Below, one piece after another: positions 50,535-62,427 of a stretch of 64,000 bases of DNA. Under the pieces are notes generated by a model that was not told the DNA's origin, made no database searches, and was given only the letters and a program-made list of their open reading frames with translations. The stretch spans positions 2,976,001-3,040,000 of the forward strand of contig NZ_CP022412.2 in NCBI RefSeq assembly GCF_002222615.2, given 5' to 3'. The translations under genes and the position numbers were made by a program. The DNA is from Bacteroides caccae. Lineage in GTDB: Bacteria; Bacteroidota; Bacteroidia; Bacteroidales; Bacteroidaceae. The first letter of the stretch is position 1; the number at the start of each line of letters is the position of its first letter.

Positions 50535-51659
50535 TTATCTTTTAAAGTCAAAAGCTTGGTCCCAGTCTTTCCATACCGGTTCACGTCCCAGTTTTTTCAG
50601 GTCACATTCTACTTCTACCGCTTTCCGTTCATCGCTCACATGAAACTGCTCCAGTGTTTGCGGATAACTATAATATCCGCCCGGTTCGGTTTTGCTTTCC
50701 GCACTCATGGTCGTCACACCCAGAGTTGCCATGTGGTTACGGATTTCCGCACTTTCACGGGTAGAGTAGGAGATATCTACATCGTGATCGAAGATTCGCA
50801 TAGCAAACGTCAGTTGGGCAAGTTCCCGGTCGTTCATGATAACATTTGGTTGGAACCCTCCGTTTTCGGACGGACGCATACGTGGGAAGTTAACGCTATA
50901 TTTTGTCTTCCAATAATGCTTTTGCAAGTAACGGAGATGATAGGCCAACATGGTTACATCCGTGCGCCATTCTTCCAGTCCGATTAAAACTCCCATACCG
51001 ATTTTGTGTACTCCTGCCTGCCCCATACGGTCGAAACCGTTGACGCGCCATTCGAATTTGGATTTCATTCCTCTCGGGTGATAAATTTTGTAGTTCGCCT
51101 TGTTGTAAGTCTCCTGGAAGCAGATCACTCCGTTCAATCCGTGGTTCGTCAGTTCCTTGTATTCTTCTGTTTTAAGAGGCATTACTTCAATTTGCAGGTT
51201 GCTGAAGTAAGGCTTTGCCAGATCCAGTGCACGGGCAATGTAAGGGACACCTGCAGCAGCAGGATTTTCACCCGTAACAAGCAGAAGATTCTCGAAGGGT
51301 GCCAATCGTTTGATAGCTTTGTATTCGTTGATGATTTCTTCCTCCGTCAGTATGGTCCTTTTCATCGGATTACTGATATGGAAACCGCAGTACACACAAG
51401 AATTGGTACATGAATTGGTGATGTAAAGCGGCACGAACATGGAGATTGTCTTGCCGAACCGTTCCATGGTATATTTCTGGCTGAGCCGTGCCATAACTTC
51501 CAGATAAGGAGTAGCGGCGGGCGAAATGAGTGCCATAAAATCATTGACGTCCAGATGCCCGGATTTGCCTAAAGCCCGGCGTACATCGGCATCTGTCTTG
51601 GAATAGATGGCTTTTGTCGTCTCTTCCCAGGATATTTTTTCTAATTCGTCTGAGAACAT
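50535..51659 (-). CDS. thiH: 2-iminoacetate synthase (tyrosine lyase)
   Basis: 374-residue radical SAM enzyme that cleaves L-tyrosine to dehydroglycine and p-cresol, providing the glycine-imine for the thiazole. The Fe-S motif is NSCTNSCVYCGFHISN (CxxxCxxC), followed by LLVTGENPAAAGVPYI, MGVLIGLEEWRTDVTML and NFPRMRPS. Oxygen-sensitive ThiH, not oxidase ThiO, fits an anaerobe. It starts 10 bases after thiC. Confidence 0.94.
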   Translation of the reverse strand: MFSDELEKISWEETTKAIYSKTDADVRRALGKSGHLDVNDFMALISPAATPYLEVMARLSQKYTMERFGKTISMFVPLYITNSCTNSCVYCGFHISNPMKRTILTEEEIINEYKAIKRLAPFENLLLVTGENPAAAGVPYIARALDLAKPYFSNLQIEVMPLKTEEYKELTNHGLNGVICFQETYNKANYKIYHPRGMKSKFEWRVNGFDRMGQAGVHKIGMGVLIGLEEWRTDVTMLAYHLRYLQKHYWKTKYSVNFPRMRPSENGGFQPNVIMNDRELAQLTFAMRIFDHDVDISYSTRESAEIRNHMATLGVTTMSAESKTEPGGYYSYPQTLEQFHVSDERKAVEVECDLKKLGREPVWKDWDQAFDFKR

Positions 51660-51669
51660 ATTGTTAGAG

Positions 51670-53367
<1,698 letters not shown>

Positions 53368-53408
53368 TTAAGCAACTGAGTAGTCAGGTTGTCGACTACG
53401 CTTTAATT

Positions 53409-54185
53409 TTATTTATCAAGAAATGCAGTTAATGGTGAGCTTGCTTCTGCTTCAAAATTGAAGGCTTGCAGTCCCAGCCCCGCTTCGTAAGCCTGTCTTC
53501 CGGCTTCAGTAGCGGCTTTGAAAGCTTTGGCCATTTCTACCGGGTTTCCGGCAACAGCTATTGCCGTATTCACCAATACGGCGGATGCACCCAGTTCCAT
53601 TGCTTCGGCAGCATGGCTAGGAGCGCCGATACCGGCGTCTACTACTACCGGAATTCCCGCCTGTTCGATAATAATCTGCAGGAATTCTTTCGTTTGCAAT
53701 CCTTTGTTCGTGCCGATCGGAGCGCCGAGAGGCATGACCGTAGCCGCACCTGCTTCTTCCAGTCGTTTACAGAGCACAGGGTCTGCCTGACAATAAGGCA
53801 ATACCACAAAGCCTAATTTGACAAGTTCTTCCGTGGCTTTCAGTGTCTCGATAGAGTCGGGGAGCAGATAACGCGGGTCCGGATGAATCTCCAGCTTCAA
53901 CCAGTTTGTACCGAATGCCTCACGGGCCATTTGTGCAGCAAATACAGCTTCTTCAGCGTCCCGCACGCCGGAAGTGTTGGGTAATAGCTGGATATGTGGG
54001 TGGATAATATGTTTCAGCATATCGTCCTCTTTATCGTCCATGTCGATGCGCTTCATGGCTACGGTTACCATTTCCGTACCCGATGCCAGAATAGCTTGTG
54101 CCATTACTTCGTTGGAGTTGAATTTTCCTGTTCCCAGGAAAAGGCGGGAATTAAATTCACGTCCCGCAATTACTAACTTTTCCAT
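53409..54185 (-). CDS. thiG: thiazole synthase
   Basis: 258-residue TIM-barrel enzyme joining deoxyxylulose phosphate, the ThiS thiocarboxylate sulfur and dehydroglycine. The Schiff-base lysine is in [18 protein letters not shown]; other motifs are [51 protein letters not shown] and AVLVNTAIA. It lies 10 bases downstream of thiE. Confidence 0.95.
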   Translation of the reverse strand: MEKLVIAGREFNSRLFLGTGKFNSNEVMAQAILASGTEMVTVAMKRIDMDDKEDDMLKHIIHPHIQLLPNTSGVRDAEEAVFAAQMAREAFGTNWLKLEIHPDPRYLLPDSIETLKATEELVKLGFVVLPYCQADPVLCKRLEEAGAATVMPLGAPIGTNKGLQTKEFLQIIIEQAGIPVVVDAGIGAPSHAAEAMELGASAVLVNTAIAVAGNPVEMAKAFKAATEAGRQAYEAGLGLQAFNFEAEASSPLTAFLDK

Positions 54186-54195
54186 ATCCTATAAA

Positions 54196-54813
54196 TTAGT
54201 TGTTATTTAAAATCCTTCTTGTTTCTTCTACCGGATCGTTTGCCCGGAGAATCGTTCCCGATAGGGCAATGCCGTTCACTCCCGTGCGTAGTATGGCGGG
54301 AATATCTTCGTAAGTGATTCCTCCGATAGCTACTACCGGCAGCTCGATATGTGCCTCCTGCATTTGCGCGAGGATAGAGACATAGCCTTCCAAGCCCAGA
54401 ACAGGGCTCAGATTCTGCTTGGTCGTTGTAAAGCGGAAAGGACCGATACCGAGGTAATCTGCTCCGGCACGATAATGCAGTAGGACATCCTCGAACGTAT
54501 TGGCTGTGCCGCCAATGATAAAGGCTTCTCCGAGTATCTGTCTTGCCTGATCGATAGGCATATCCTTCTTTCCCAGATGCACACCGTCCACTTCCAGTTT
54601 CTTAGCCAGTTCGACGTGGTCGTCCAGAATCAGGATAGCTTCATGCTCTTTGCAGAGCGGTTTTAGTTGCAAGGCTACCGCTTCCACTTCATCGAGTGGT
54701 GCGTCCTTCATACGTAACTGAATCCATTTGCAGCCTCCTTCGAGTGCCATACATGCCGATTCGAAGTAAGAATACCGTTCGGTCCGGTGAGTGATAAATT
54801 GTAGACTGATCAT
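54196..54813 (-). CDS. thiE: thiamine phosphate synthase
   Basis: 205-residue TIM barrel condensing HMP-pyrophosphate with thiazole phosphate. Visible: CKWIQLRMKDAP, ILDDHVELAKKLEVDGVHLG, KKDMPIDQARQILGE, GADYLGIGPFRFTTTKQN, VAIGGITYEDIPAILRTGVN and GIALSGTIL, all expected active-site loops. It begins 4 bases after the thiS stop. This is the better candidate for the true ThiE of the two paralogues here. Confidence 0.94.
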   Translation of the reverse strand: MISLQFITHRTERYSYFESACMALEGGCKWIQLRMKDAPLDEVEAVALQLKPLCKEHEAILILDDHVELAKKLEVDGVHLGKKDMPIDQARQILGEAFIIGGTANTFEDVLLHYRAGADYLGIGPFRFTTTKQNLSPVLGLEGYVSILAQMQEAHIELPVVAIGGITYEDIPAILRTGVNGIALSGTILRANDPVEETRRILNNN

Positions 54814-54817
54814 CTTA

Positions 54818-55018
54818 CTATCCTCCGCAAGCCGCTTTGATAATTACCAGATTGTCATTCTCGTGCAACGAAAAACGTTCCCATTCGGTACGGGGAATCA
54901 TTTTGTTGTTTACGGCGATAGCGATGCCTTGAACCGGAAGCTCCAGTTGCACTGTCAGTTGGGTAAGGGTAGAGCCGGGAGTTATTTCCACCTCTTTGTT
55001 GTTCACTTGTACTTTCAT
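54818..55018 (-). CDS. thiS: sulfur carrier protein ThiS
   Basis: 66-residue ubiquitin-like protein: MKVQVNNKEVEITPGSTLTQ, PVQGIAIAVNNKMIPRTEW, ending in the essential ACGG Gly-Gly that ThiF adenylates. First gene of the thiamine operon, 77 bases downstream of a TPP riboswitch. Confidence 0.93.
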   Translation of the reverse strand: MKVQVNNKEVEITPGSTLTQLTVQLELPVQGIAIAVNNKMIPRTEWERFSLHENDNLVIIKAACGG

Positions 55019-55094
55019 TGTCCTATCAAAATAAATAAGTTGAAAGTAAATACAAAGAGCGTGCTTTTATAAGAAAGGCGATAAGAAGAAACAC

Positions 55095-55166
55095 AATCCC
55101 TACGTCAGTGCTAACTGCCTCAGGTTCCTAGGGTATAATCTCAGCCCCTCGTGGGGCACCCCTTTG
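55095..55166 (-). promoter_or_regulatory. TPP riboswitch (THI element)
   Basis: On the minus strand the conserved blocks occur in order: AGGGGTGCC, GGGGCTGAGATTATACCC, GAACCTGAGGCAGTTAGC, ACTGACGTAGGGA. These match the thi-box core (CUGAGA pyrimidine-sensing loop and ACCUGA, GCGUAGGGA-like pyrophosphate-sensing helices). It precedes thiS, so the whole thi operon should be shut down by thiamine pyrophosphate, probably through translation or termination in the 77-base stretch to the start codon. A near-match -7 box (TTACTTTG, minus strand 55178-55185) would place the transcription start right at its 5' edge. Confidence 0.95.
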
Positions 55167-55228
55167 TCTTTACGGGGGCAAAGTAAGCGAAAAAGAAACA
55201 GAAAAACACTAAATCAACCGATTTTTTT

Positions 55229-57211
55229 TCATTTTTCTGTTGATTCCCTTTCTTTGATAGGATGAGAGAAGATAAATCGCGCTCCGCCTTTGTAATCTTT
55301 GTCAATCCAGATATCACCTCCCATATATTGAATCGTCAGTTTACAGATAGCCAGTCCCAACCCTGTTCCCTGTACAAATTCATTCAACTTCTCGAAGCGT
55401 TGGAATACAAGTTCCTGCTTGTCTTCGGGGATTCCTGTACCGGTGTCGGTCACAGAAAATAGTATACACTGTTTTTCTTTGTCCACCGTGTAATCCAATG
55501 TAATGCTTCCTCCGGCGGGAGTGAATTTTAACGCATTATTCAGCAGGTTGATGATGATTTGTTGCAGACGCAACGGGTCGGTATAGAGCATATATGGCTC
55601 TTTGGGCATTTGCAGTCTGACGTCTGCATTCGTTGTTTTGTTCCGGTTGGTCAGGGTAATCATATTTTGGCAATGAGTCACCAGTTCGCACCATTCATAG
55701 TTGAATTGCAGCTTTCCCGATTCGAGACGCGATACATCCAGTACGTCGCTGATAAGCTGTAGCAACAGGTTAGAATTGGTCTGGATGATATTGGCATATT
55801 CTTGTAATTCTTCCGAAGGTTCTACGGAATTGATTAGCAAACTGGAGAAACCTACGATTGCATTTAATGGCGTACGTATTTCGTGACTCATATTCGACAC
55901 AAAAGCACTCTTTAGCTGGTTGGCTTCCTCCGCACGCTCTTTGGCGTCACGCAATTCTATCTCCGACGCTTCCAGTTTCTTTTTATCTTCCCGTAGTTGT
56001 TTCGTTGTTCTTTCCAGACGATTCTTCAGAATTTTAGTCCGGTAATAGTAATACAATGCAATCATCAGTCCGCCTATCAATACAAGGAAGGTGAGCAGGA
56101 TAAACTGTACTTCCGTTTTGTAAGCCACAAAGAAAGGGATCGGCTGGTTGATTACGATTGAATTAATGGGTAACTTCTTGTCTTCAAATCCCCATTCTTT
56201 TAATTTATTGGCATCAAATTTATATTTGTTGGGTAATATATTAATGCTACGGATGTCATTTTTCCCTTTATCCAGAAACTGATATGCGTATTCTCCCATT
56301 CCTTTGGCTATCCCTTCATATTGGGGGACATATCCTCCGATAGCCCAATAACCTATTGCGGTGGACGTCAGACTGAACACAGGCAACAAAGGATTTGCTT
56401 TGGAGAAAGCATAAACGGAATTATTCATATAGGTGATTCCTCTGTTATCAATTCGCCAGATGCCAAGCAGCATTACCGAATTTTTGGGGAGAACACGTAA
56501 TTGGTTGACCGCCATATCAAGTGTATGGATTCGGCCGTCGATGTAAGTGATAGACAGTTCCGGATGATTTTTCAGATTCTTTTTAAACCAGGCCTGTTCG
56601 GCAAGACCGTTGTATGTATTATCCGAAACGAATGCCAGATGTTCCATTTCCGGATAGAAATATTTCATCATTTCTATATCCTTGTTAATATCGTATTCGT
56701 ATGAAGAACAGTATTTTACATTATATTCTTTCATTCGTTCCGTCAAGTCAATGCTCTGGGGTTCATATTGTTGCATATCAATAGGCTCATCCGGAATTCG
56801 GATGCCGTTGCGGGATGCCATTGCAAAGAATACGGGGAGTCTTTTGTATTTCTCATCTTCGAGATGAAGGAAGCTGCTCCATGCCTCACCGCCGAGGAAA
56901 ATAACTAATTTTGCACCCGGATGTTTATCCAGAATCTCGGTTAGCGTTTCTTTCCATTTATGGGCCTGTGACAAATCCGTTACATTCATATTTTCTACGA
57001 TAGTGGAGTACTTTCCGCCCAGTTGGGTATAAGTCTGTATAAATGTTGATATGTTGTCGTAGGTATATTTAGTATCAGAATTATAGGAGGTAATGAAAAG
57101 TATCTCTTCTGCAGATTCTTCTGTGTCGGCAGCATTGCATAAACGGGGGGAGAAGAATAGGAGAGCAATGAAGACAATGAACAATATCTTATTTCTTTTA
57201 TAAAGTGTCAT
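55229..57211 (-). CDS. sensor histidine kinase with periplasmic binding-protein-like sensor
   Basis: 660 residues. Signal peptide to about residue 27; periplasmic sensor (about 33-365) of the ABC sugar/TrpX-like binding-protein type ([42 protein letters not shown]); transmembrane helix about 368-390; coiled coil 395-435; HisKA with phospho-accepting His 443 in [18 protein letters not shown]; HATPase with [34 protein letters not shown] and GTGLGLAIC. No receiver or AraC domain is fused, unlike hybrid two-component regulators of this genus, and no response regulator gene is adjacent, so the partner is elsewhere. Start codon ATG at 57211. Confidence 0.9.
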   Translation of the reverse strand: MTLYKRNKILFIVFIALLFFSPRLCNAADTEESAEEILFITSYNSDTKYTYDNISTFIQTYTQLGGKYSTIVENMNVTDLSQAHKWKETLTEILDKHPGAKLVIFLGGEAWSSFLHLEDEKYKRLPVFFAMASRNGIRIPDEPIDMQQYEPQSIDLTERMKEYNVKYCSSYEYDINKDIEMMKYFYPEMEHLAFVSDNTYNGLAEQAWFKKNLKNHPELSITYIDGRIHTLDMAVNQLRVLPKNSVMLLGIWRIDNRGITYMNNSVYAFSKANPLLPVFSLTSTAIGYWAIGGYVPQYEGIAKGMGEYAYQFLDKGKNDIRSINILPNKYKFDANKLKEWGFEDKKLPINSIVINQPIPFFVAYKTEVQFILLTFLVLIGGLMIALYYYYRTKILKNRLERTTKQLREDKKKLEASEIELRDAKERAEEANQLKSAFVSNMSHEIRTPLNAIVGFSSLLINSVEPSEELQEYANIIQTNSNLLLQLISDVLDVSRLESGKLQFNYEWCELVTHCQNMITLTNRNKTTNADVRLQMPKEPYMLYTDPLRLQQIIINLLNNALKFTPAGGSITLDYTVDKEKQCILFSVTDTGTGIPEDKQELVFQRFEKLNEFVQGTGLGLAICKLTIQYMGGDIWIDKDYKGGARFIFSHPIKERESTEK

Positions 57212-57295
57212 AATTGTTTGTTATGTTGATTCAAGTATCGCAAAAATACAACTTATGTAGCTGATATCCAATAAATATATTACCTTTTTTTATGC

Positions 57296-57335
57296 TAGAA
57301 AAAAGGCCGCTGTGAAATTCACAACGACCTTTTCA
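57296..57335 (-). terminator. terminator of the superoxide dismutase gene
   Basis: On the minus strand GAAAAGGTCGTTGTGAA pairs imperfectly with TTCACAGCGGCCTTTT, followed by TTTC; 33 bases past the stop codon. Confidence 0.65.
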
Positions 57336-57367
57336 ATAGTATAGTTTAGTTTATTATATGCGTCCGG

Positions 57368-57949
57368 TTACATTCTTTTTTCTACCACATCCCAGTCGAT
57401 GATATTCCACAGGGCGTTCACGTGGTCGGCGCGGCGGTTCTGGTAATCCAGGTAGTAAGAGTGTTCCCACACGTCAAATCCGAGAAGAGGTTTCAGCCCG
57501 GCGCGTACCGGGTTACTTCCGTTACTTTCTTTGGTGATATGCAGTTTACCGTTCTTGTCTACGGACAACCAGGCCCAACCAGAACCAAACAATCCGACTG
57601 CTGCTGCATTGAATTCTTTCTTGAAGTTCTCGAAGCTGCCGAAGTCACGTTTGATTGCTTCTCCCAGTTTGCCTCCGGGTTCTTTCTTCGAAGGTTTCGG
57701 GGCGAATTGCAGGAAGTACAGATTGTGGTTCAATACTTGTCCCGCATTATTGAATATAGCTCCGTCCGGTGCTGAGGCAACGATTTCTTCTACCGTTTTA
57801 CCTTCATATTCTGTTCCGGGCACAAGGCTATTCAGATTATTTACATACGTTTGTAGATGCTTTCCGTAATGGAAATCTATTGTTTGCTGACTGATTACAG
57901 GTTCCAACGCATTGTTTGCGTAGGGAAGTTTTGGCATTTCGTAAGTCAT
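57368..57949 (-). CDS. sodB: superoxide dismutase (Fe/Mn family)
   Basis: 193 residues from the ATG at 57949 (MTYEMPKLPYANNALEPVIS); upstream in-frame ATGs (57955, 57985) would add only hydrophobic leader-like residues absent from the family. Metal ligands: His in FHYGKHLQTYVNNLN, His in LNHNLYFLQF, Asp and His in DVWEHSYYLDYQNRRADHVN. GSGWAWLSVDKNGKL is the dimer-interface motif. Cytoplasmic, detoxifies superoxide during oxygen exposure; Bacteroides versions are cambialistic (Fe or Mn), from literature. Monocistronic. Confidence 0.93.
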   Translation of the reverse strand: MTYEMPKLPYANNALEPVISQQTIDFHYGKHLQTYVNNLNSLVPGTEYEGKTVEEIVASAPDGAIFNNAGQVLNHNLYFLQFAPKPSKKEPGGKLGEAIKRDFGSFENFKKEFNAAAVGLFGSGWAWLSVDKNGKLHITKESNGSNPVRAGLKPLLGFDVWEHSYYLDYQNRRADHVNALWNIIDWDVVEKRM

Positions 57950-58060
57950 GGTCATAATTATTAAAGACATTAATATAGTATTCATAATGTTACAAGTTTT
58001 AATTGGCTTGTTATACTATAATAACAGCAGGTTGGCGGAAAAGGTTCACTACATCTCATT

Positions 58061-59800
58061 TTATTTGTAAATGTACTGTACACGCTCTGTTTCCTTCGGA
58101 TTGTCGCGGTCTGCGCGATAGATCCATTGTCCTGTATTATCATATTCGTAATAGGAGTTACCGTCAATCCGGTTACCATAATCATCGTACAGGCAAGTCA
58201 GGTAACCGGAAGTTTTCTGGTTATTGCCCGTTATGCGTTGGTAAACTATCCGGGTCAGGTAACCGTATTTGTCATATTCATACGATTCTTTTTGAGAAAG
58301 AATTTGATCCGGTACGTTGGCGAACAGCAGATTTTGGTGTTGTGATTCCGTCAGCCGTCCTTTTTCGTCATACTTATTGGCCTTATATGCCTGAAGTTCC
58401 CCGTTCTTGTTGTATTCCTTGGTTTCTGTCAGTTGTCCCTGCTTGTTGTAGGTGCTGACAGCGAATCTTCCGTCCGTATATTTCAGCGAGTCGCTTTCTA
58501 TGCTTCCGTCGGAACCAATGCGGCGTGTTTGCCGGTAAATGTCCGTTTTGGTTTTCGGATTCGTCTTCACCTCAAAGATGCAGTGCCCTTGCGGATCGTA
58601 CAGTCTGTTCGTTTGTATCTCGTTACTTATTTGCCCGTTTTTTTCGGTGATTGAAAGCATAGAGGTGAGCTGTCCTTTCTCATTGTATGTATAAGTGGTT
58701 GAGATATTTCCCGTACTATCATTTTCTACGGACTTTATCAACCTTCCCTGATTGTAATATTTTACAGAAGTAGGAGTGGCGAGAATGGCTTGCAAGACGA
58801 ATGGGTTACGTAGTGCATTTGCCTGGTCACGAAATTCTTTGTAATGATGTGTACAGAGAAAATCTTTCAGTAAACTCAAAGACTCAGAATTGACAATAGC
58901 CGGTTTCAACAGTTCAAAATCAGCTTTCTCGCTCAAGTACTCCAAATCATCCAGATGAGTACGGGCGGCGGCAGTCAGGTACGGCGTATGCTTGTAGTCG
59001 TCGATAATTTGGCGGATCGCAGTGGCATTCCCTTCTTTTTGGAGACTGTCGATGTGCTGGAACAGGAAATTGTCGTAAAGCGAACGGACCTCCGCAAGAT
59101 AAGGACGACTGTCTTTATCCCTAAAGAATTTCTGCATATCGGCATTATCGAAGAATGCTTTGAAATTTCCGGAAGAAGGATCTTTTTCCACAAGTTGATA
59201 GAGCCGTTTGTTTTCGGCAGCGTTGACTTGTGCGATGAACTTTCCGTTTGGATATTCTGCGAGATACGTCTGATAAGTGCCGGGCGTGGGTGTTTTTAGC
59301 ATACCTTCCAATAATGCCAGTTCGCGAATATCCCGTAGCCTTTGCAGCATCACGGAGTCGACCGGATAATCAGTCGAGCGAATGCTGTCTATCACTGCCC
59401 GGCTGAAAGGAATCTTGTCCTTCGAACCTTCCAGGATGTAGATAATCGACTGTTCAGCTCTGTTCCGTACATCGGAAAGCTGTATTTTTTCTTCGTCACA
59501 AATCGTGGAAAAATTTCCTTGGAAAGCTTTCCCGTAACATCCGAAATAGTTTGTGGCAGCCTGTTCGCTATGTTCATTCCATAGTTGGTGGAGCACATCC
59601 AGCAGTGCCAGTTCTTCAGAGTAATAAGTTTGCGTCTCATCATCCAGCTTTTCGCGGTTCTTCTGCCATTTGTCGGCGTCGTTGTCGTTCAGATACCTGA
59701 GCAACTTTTCCATGCGGCTTTGTTTTTGCGCCATGACCTGCGGAATGCAGGTAATCAGGCACAAGCCTAAGATAATTGATAAAAATATACCTCTTTTCAT
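58061..59800 (-). CDS. secreted YD-repeat protein of unknown function
   Basis: 579 residues with a signal peptide (cleavage near VMAQ, residue 24). Residues about 25-345 are alpha-helical and charged (RMEKLLRYLNDNDADKWQKN), possibly helical repeats. Residues about 350-579 hold seven YD/RHS-type strands: YNEKGQLTSM, YDPQGHCIFE, YNKQGQLTET, YDEKGRLTES, YDKYGYLTRI, YDDYGNRIDG and YDNTGQWIYR. No toxin domain follows, so it is not a classic RHS toxin; MORN/YD-like repeats may bind a ligand or partner in the periplasm. No family assignment is made. Confidence 0.8.
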   Translation of the reverse strand: MKRGIFLSIILGLCLITCIPQVMAQKQSRMEKLLRYLNDNDADKWQKNREKLDDETQTYYSEELALLDVLHQLWNEHSEQAATNYFGCYGKAFQGNFSTICDEEKIQLSDVRNRAEQSIIYILEGSKDKIPFSRAVIDSIRSTDYPVDSVMLQRLRDIRELALLEGMLKTPTPGTYQTYLAEYPNGKFIAQVNAAENKRLYQLVEKDPSSGNFKAFFDNADMQKFFRDKDSRPYLAEVRSLYDNFLFQHIDSLQKEGNATAIRQIIDDYKHTPYLTAAARTHLDDLEYLSEKADFELLKPAIVNSESLSLLKDFLCTHHYKEFRDQANALRNPFVLQAILATPTSVKYYNQGRLIKSVENDSTGNISTTYTYNEKGQLTSMLSITEKNGQISNEIQTNRLYDPQGHCIFEVKTNPKTKTDIYRQTRRIGSDGSIESDSLKYTDGRFAVSTYNKQGQLTETKEYNKNGELQAYKANKYDEKGRLTESQHQNLLFANVPDQILSQKESYEYDKYGYLTRIVYQRITGNNQKTSGYLTCLYDDYGNRIDGNSYYEYDNTGQWIYRADRDNPKETERVQYIYK

Positions 59801-59874
59801 TGCTTTTGGGGGTTAGGTTAAAATAGTTAGTGATGAAAAATCATAAAAATACCTTCATTCTCAAATGAATATTA

Positions 59875-59882
59875 TACTTTTG
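59875..59882 (+). promoter_or_regulatory. putative -7 box of the helicase gene
   Basis: TACTTTTG, fits TAnnTTTG, 65 bases before the helicase start; -33 element unclear. Confidence 0.4.
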
Positions 59883-59946
59883 TATTGAGAACAAAATTGA
59901 ACGCCAAGGGTTTGTTAAAAATCCTCATAGTTTTTATAATGCTGTT

Positions 59947-62400
59947 ATGAATACCAATTATATAGAGGAGTTGAATGAGAGTCAGTGTGCTGCAGTGACT
60001 TATAACGACGGACCTTCGCTGGTAATAGCCGGTGCCGGTTCGGGAAAGACGCGCGTATTGACTTATAAAATTGCCTATTTGCTTGAGAACGGTTACAACC
60101 CGTGGAACATCCTTGCACTGACCTTTACCAATAAGGCGGCGCGTGAGATGAAGGAGCGTATTGCCCGTCAGGTAGGTATGGAGCGGGCACGTTATTTGTG
60201 GATGGGCACTTTCCATTCCATTTTCTCCCGTATCCTTCGTGCCGAAGCATCATATATCGGATTTACTTCCAAATTTACTATTTATGATACAGCAGATAGC
60301 AAAAGTCTGCTTATTACAATCATAGACGAAGTGTTAAAAGAAAAAGTTCATGAGGATTTGTTACGTAAATATGGTAATCGACCTGATTTGGAGGAGAAAG
60401 AAAAGGCGAAAGTCATCGAATTGAAGAAAATCTATAAGCCGGGAGTCGTACAGGCACGTATTTCCAATGCCAAAAATCATCTGGTCACTCCTACGGGGTA
60501 TGCCGCTAACAAAGAGGCTTATGAAGGCGATATGGCCGCTAAAATGCCTGCTATCCGTGATATTTATACCCGTTACTGGGAGAGATGCCGCTGGGCCGGG
60601 GCAATGGACTTCGATGATTTGCTGGTGTATACTTATATCCTGTTCCGTGATTTCCCGGATGTGCTGGCGCGTTATCGTGATCAGTTCCGTTATGTGTTGG
60701 TGGACGAGTATCAAGATACGAACTATGCGCAGCACAGCATTGTCCTGCAACTGACGAAGGAAAACCAGCGTGTCTGCGTGGTAGGGGATGATGCACAGAG
60801 TATCTACTCCTTCCGGGGTGCGGATATTGATAACATCCTTTATTTTACAAAAATCTATCCGGATACGAAAGTCTTCAAGTTGGAACAGAATTATCGCTCT
60901 ACGCAAACGATCGTCTGTGCTGCCAACAGTCTGATTGAGAAGAATGAACGTCAGATACGGAAAGCCGTATTCTCGGAGAAAGAAAAGGGAGAGCCTATTG
61001 GGGTATTTCAAGCTTACAGTGATGTGGAAGAAGGGGATATTGTGGCGAACAAAATAGCAGAATTGCGCCGGGAGTTTCGTTACGGATATGCCGAATTTGC
61101 TATCTTATATCGAACGAATGCGCAGAGCCGTGTTTTTGAGGAAGCACTTCGGAAACGAAGTATGCCCTATAAGATATATGGAGGACTCTCGTTTTACCAG
61201 CGTAAGGAGATAAAGGATGTGATTGCTTACTTCCGGTTGGTGGTGAATCCGAATGATGAAGAAGCGTTCAAACGTATCATTAATTATCCTGCCCGTGGTA
61301 TCGGGGATACTACTGTCGGAAAGATTATATCGGCGGCTACCGATAATGGCGTCAGCCTTTGGGCGGCACTTTGTGAACCATTGAGTTATGGGCTCAATAT
61401 CAATAAAGGGACGCATGCGAAATTGCAAGGTTTCCGTGAACTGATTGAGGGTTTTATTACCGGTCAGGCGGATAAGAATGCATACGAAATAGGAACAGAT
61501 ATTATCCGTCGGTCCGGTATCATCAATGATGTCTGTCAGGATACGTCGCCTGAAAACTTGAGCAGGAAAGAAAATATCGAGGAGTTGGTGAACGGGATGA
61601 ATGACTTTTGTGCTTTGCGGCAGGAAGAAGGTAACCCGAACATTTCCCTGACCGATTTTCTTTCGGAGATTGCCTTGCTTACCGATCAGGACTCTGATAA
61701 AGCGGATGACGGGGAAAAGATAACCTTGATGACCGTGCATTCGGCTAAAGGACTGGAATTTAAGAACGTATTTGTGGTCGGGCTGGAAGAAAATCTCTTT
61801 CCCAGTGGAATGGCAGGAGATTCTCCTCGTGCATTGGAAGAAGAACGCCGTTTGTTCTATGTGGCGATCACCCGTGCGGAAGAACATTGCTATCTTTCGT
61901 TTGCAAAGACCCGTTTTCGTTACGGAAAAATGGAATTTGGAAGTCCCAGCCGCTTCTTGCGTGATATTGATGTTCATTATTTGCAATTACCGCATGAGGC
62001 AGGAGTGAGTCGTTCGGTTGATGAAGGCGCAGGGCGTTTCCGTAGGGAGATTGAGGGAGGCTTCACTCGTTCCGCTTCTCCGTCGCGTGCTTCTTTCGGT
62101 AGTAGTTCTTCCGAACAGCGTGCACGTTCGAAAGCACAGATTATAGCCCCCAGTGTGCCGAGAAACCTGAAAAAAGTGAGTGCGGTGAGTGGAAGCAGTA
62201 GTGCACAGTCGGCAGCTTCGAATGCTGCGTCGGTGACGGGAGTACGTGCCGGACAGATGATAGAGCACGAACGTTTCGGACTGGGTGAAGTGATGAAAGT
62301 GGAAGGAACGGGAGATAATGCGAAAGCAACCATTCATTTCAAAAATGCGGGTGACAAACAACTATTATTGCGTTTTGCCCGTTTTAAAGTGATAAAATAA
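59947..62400 (+). CDS. uvrD: UvrD/PcrA-type superfamily 1 DNA helicase
   Basis: 817 residues. SF1A motifs: Q-motif LNESQCAAVTY, Walker A AGAGSGKTRVLTYKIAYL (about 27-44), LTFTNKAAREMKERI (Ia), DFDDLLVYTYIL (1B region), VDEYQDTNYAQH (II), VVGDDAQSIYSFRGA (III), LEQNYRSTQTI (IV), and VFVVGLEENLFP and VAITRAEEHCYLS (V, VI). The C-terminal 100 residues are serine/alanine-rich and end in a tudor-like module (GQMIEHERFGLGEVMKVEGT) typical of PcrA. It acts in nucleotide excision and mismatch repair and removes transcription obstacles. The lipoprotein gene follows after 27 bases. Confidence 0.93.
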   Translation: MNTNYIEELNESQCAAVTYNDGPSLVIAGAGSGKTRVLTYKIAYLLENGYNPWNILALTFTNKAAREMKERIARQVGMERARYLWMGTFHSIFSRILRAEASYIGFTSKFTIYDTADSKSLLITIIDEVLKEKVHEDLLRKYGNRPDLEEKEKAKVIELKKIYKPGVVQARISNAKNHLVTPTGYAANKEAYEGDMAAKMPAIRDIYTRYWERCRWAGAMDFDDLLVYTYILFRDFPDVLARYRDQFRYVLVDEYQDTNYAQHSIVLQLTKENQRVCVVGDDAQSIYSFRGADIDNILYFTKIYPDTKVFKLEQNYRSTQTIVCAANSLIEKNERQIRKAVFSEKEKGEPIGVFQAYSDVEEGDIVANKIAELRREFRYGYAEFAILYRTNAQSRVFEEALRKRSMPYKIYGGLSFYQRKEIKDVIAYFRLVVNPNDEEAFKRIINYPARGIGDTTVGKIISAATDNGVSLWAALCEPLSYGLNINKGTHAKLQGFRELIEGFITGQADKNAYEIGTDIIRRSGIINDVCQDTSPENLSRKENIEELVNGMNDFCALRQEEGNPNISLTDFLSEIALLTDQDSDKADDGEKITLMTVHSAKGLEFKNVFVVGLEENLFPSGMAGDSPRALEEERRLFYVAITRAEEHCYLSFAKTRFRYGKMEFGSPSRFLRDIDVHYLQLPHEAGVSRSVDEGAGRFRREIEGGFTRSASPSRASFGSSSSEQRARSKAQIIAPSVPRNLKKVSAVSGSSSAQSAASNAASVTGVRAGQMIEHERFGLGEVMKVEGTGDNAKATIHFKNAGDKQLLLRFARFKVIK

Positions 62401-62427
62401 ATAGTAACACACTAAATAGAGAAGGTC

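Noticed and set aside
55178..55185. Clear thi operon promoter
   Set aside because: TTACTTTG misses the TA of the consensus and no good -33 is present; kept only as a remark in the riboswitch entry.
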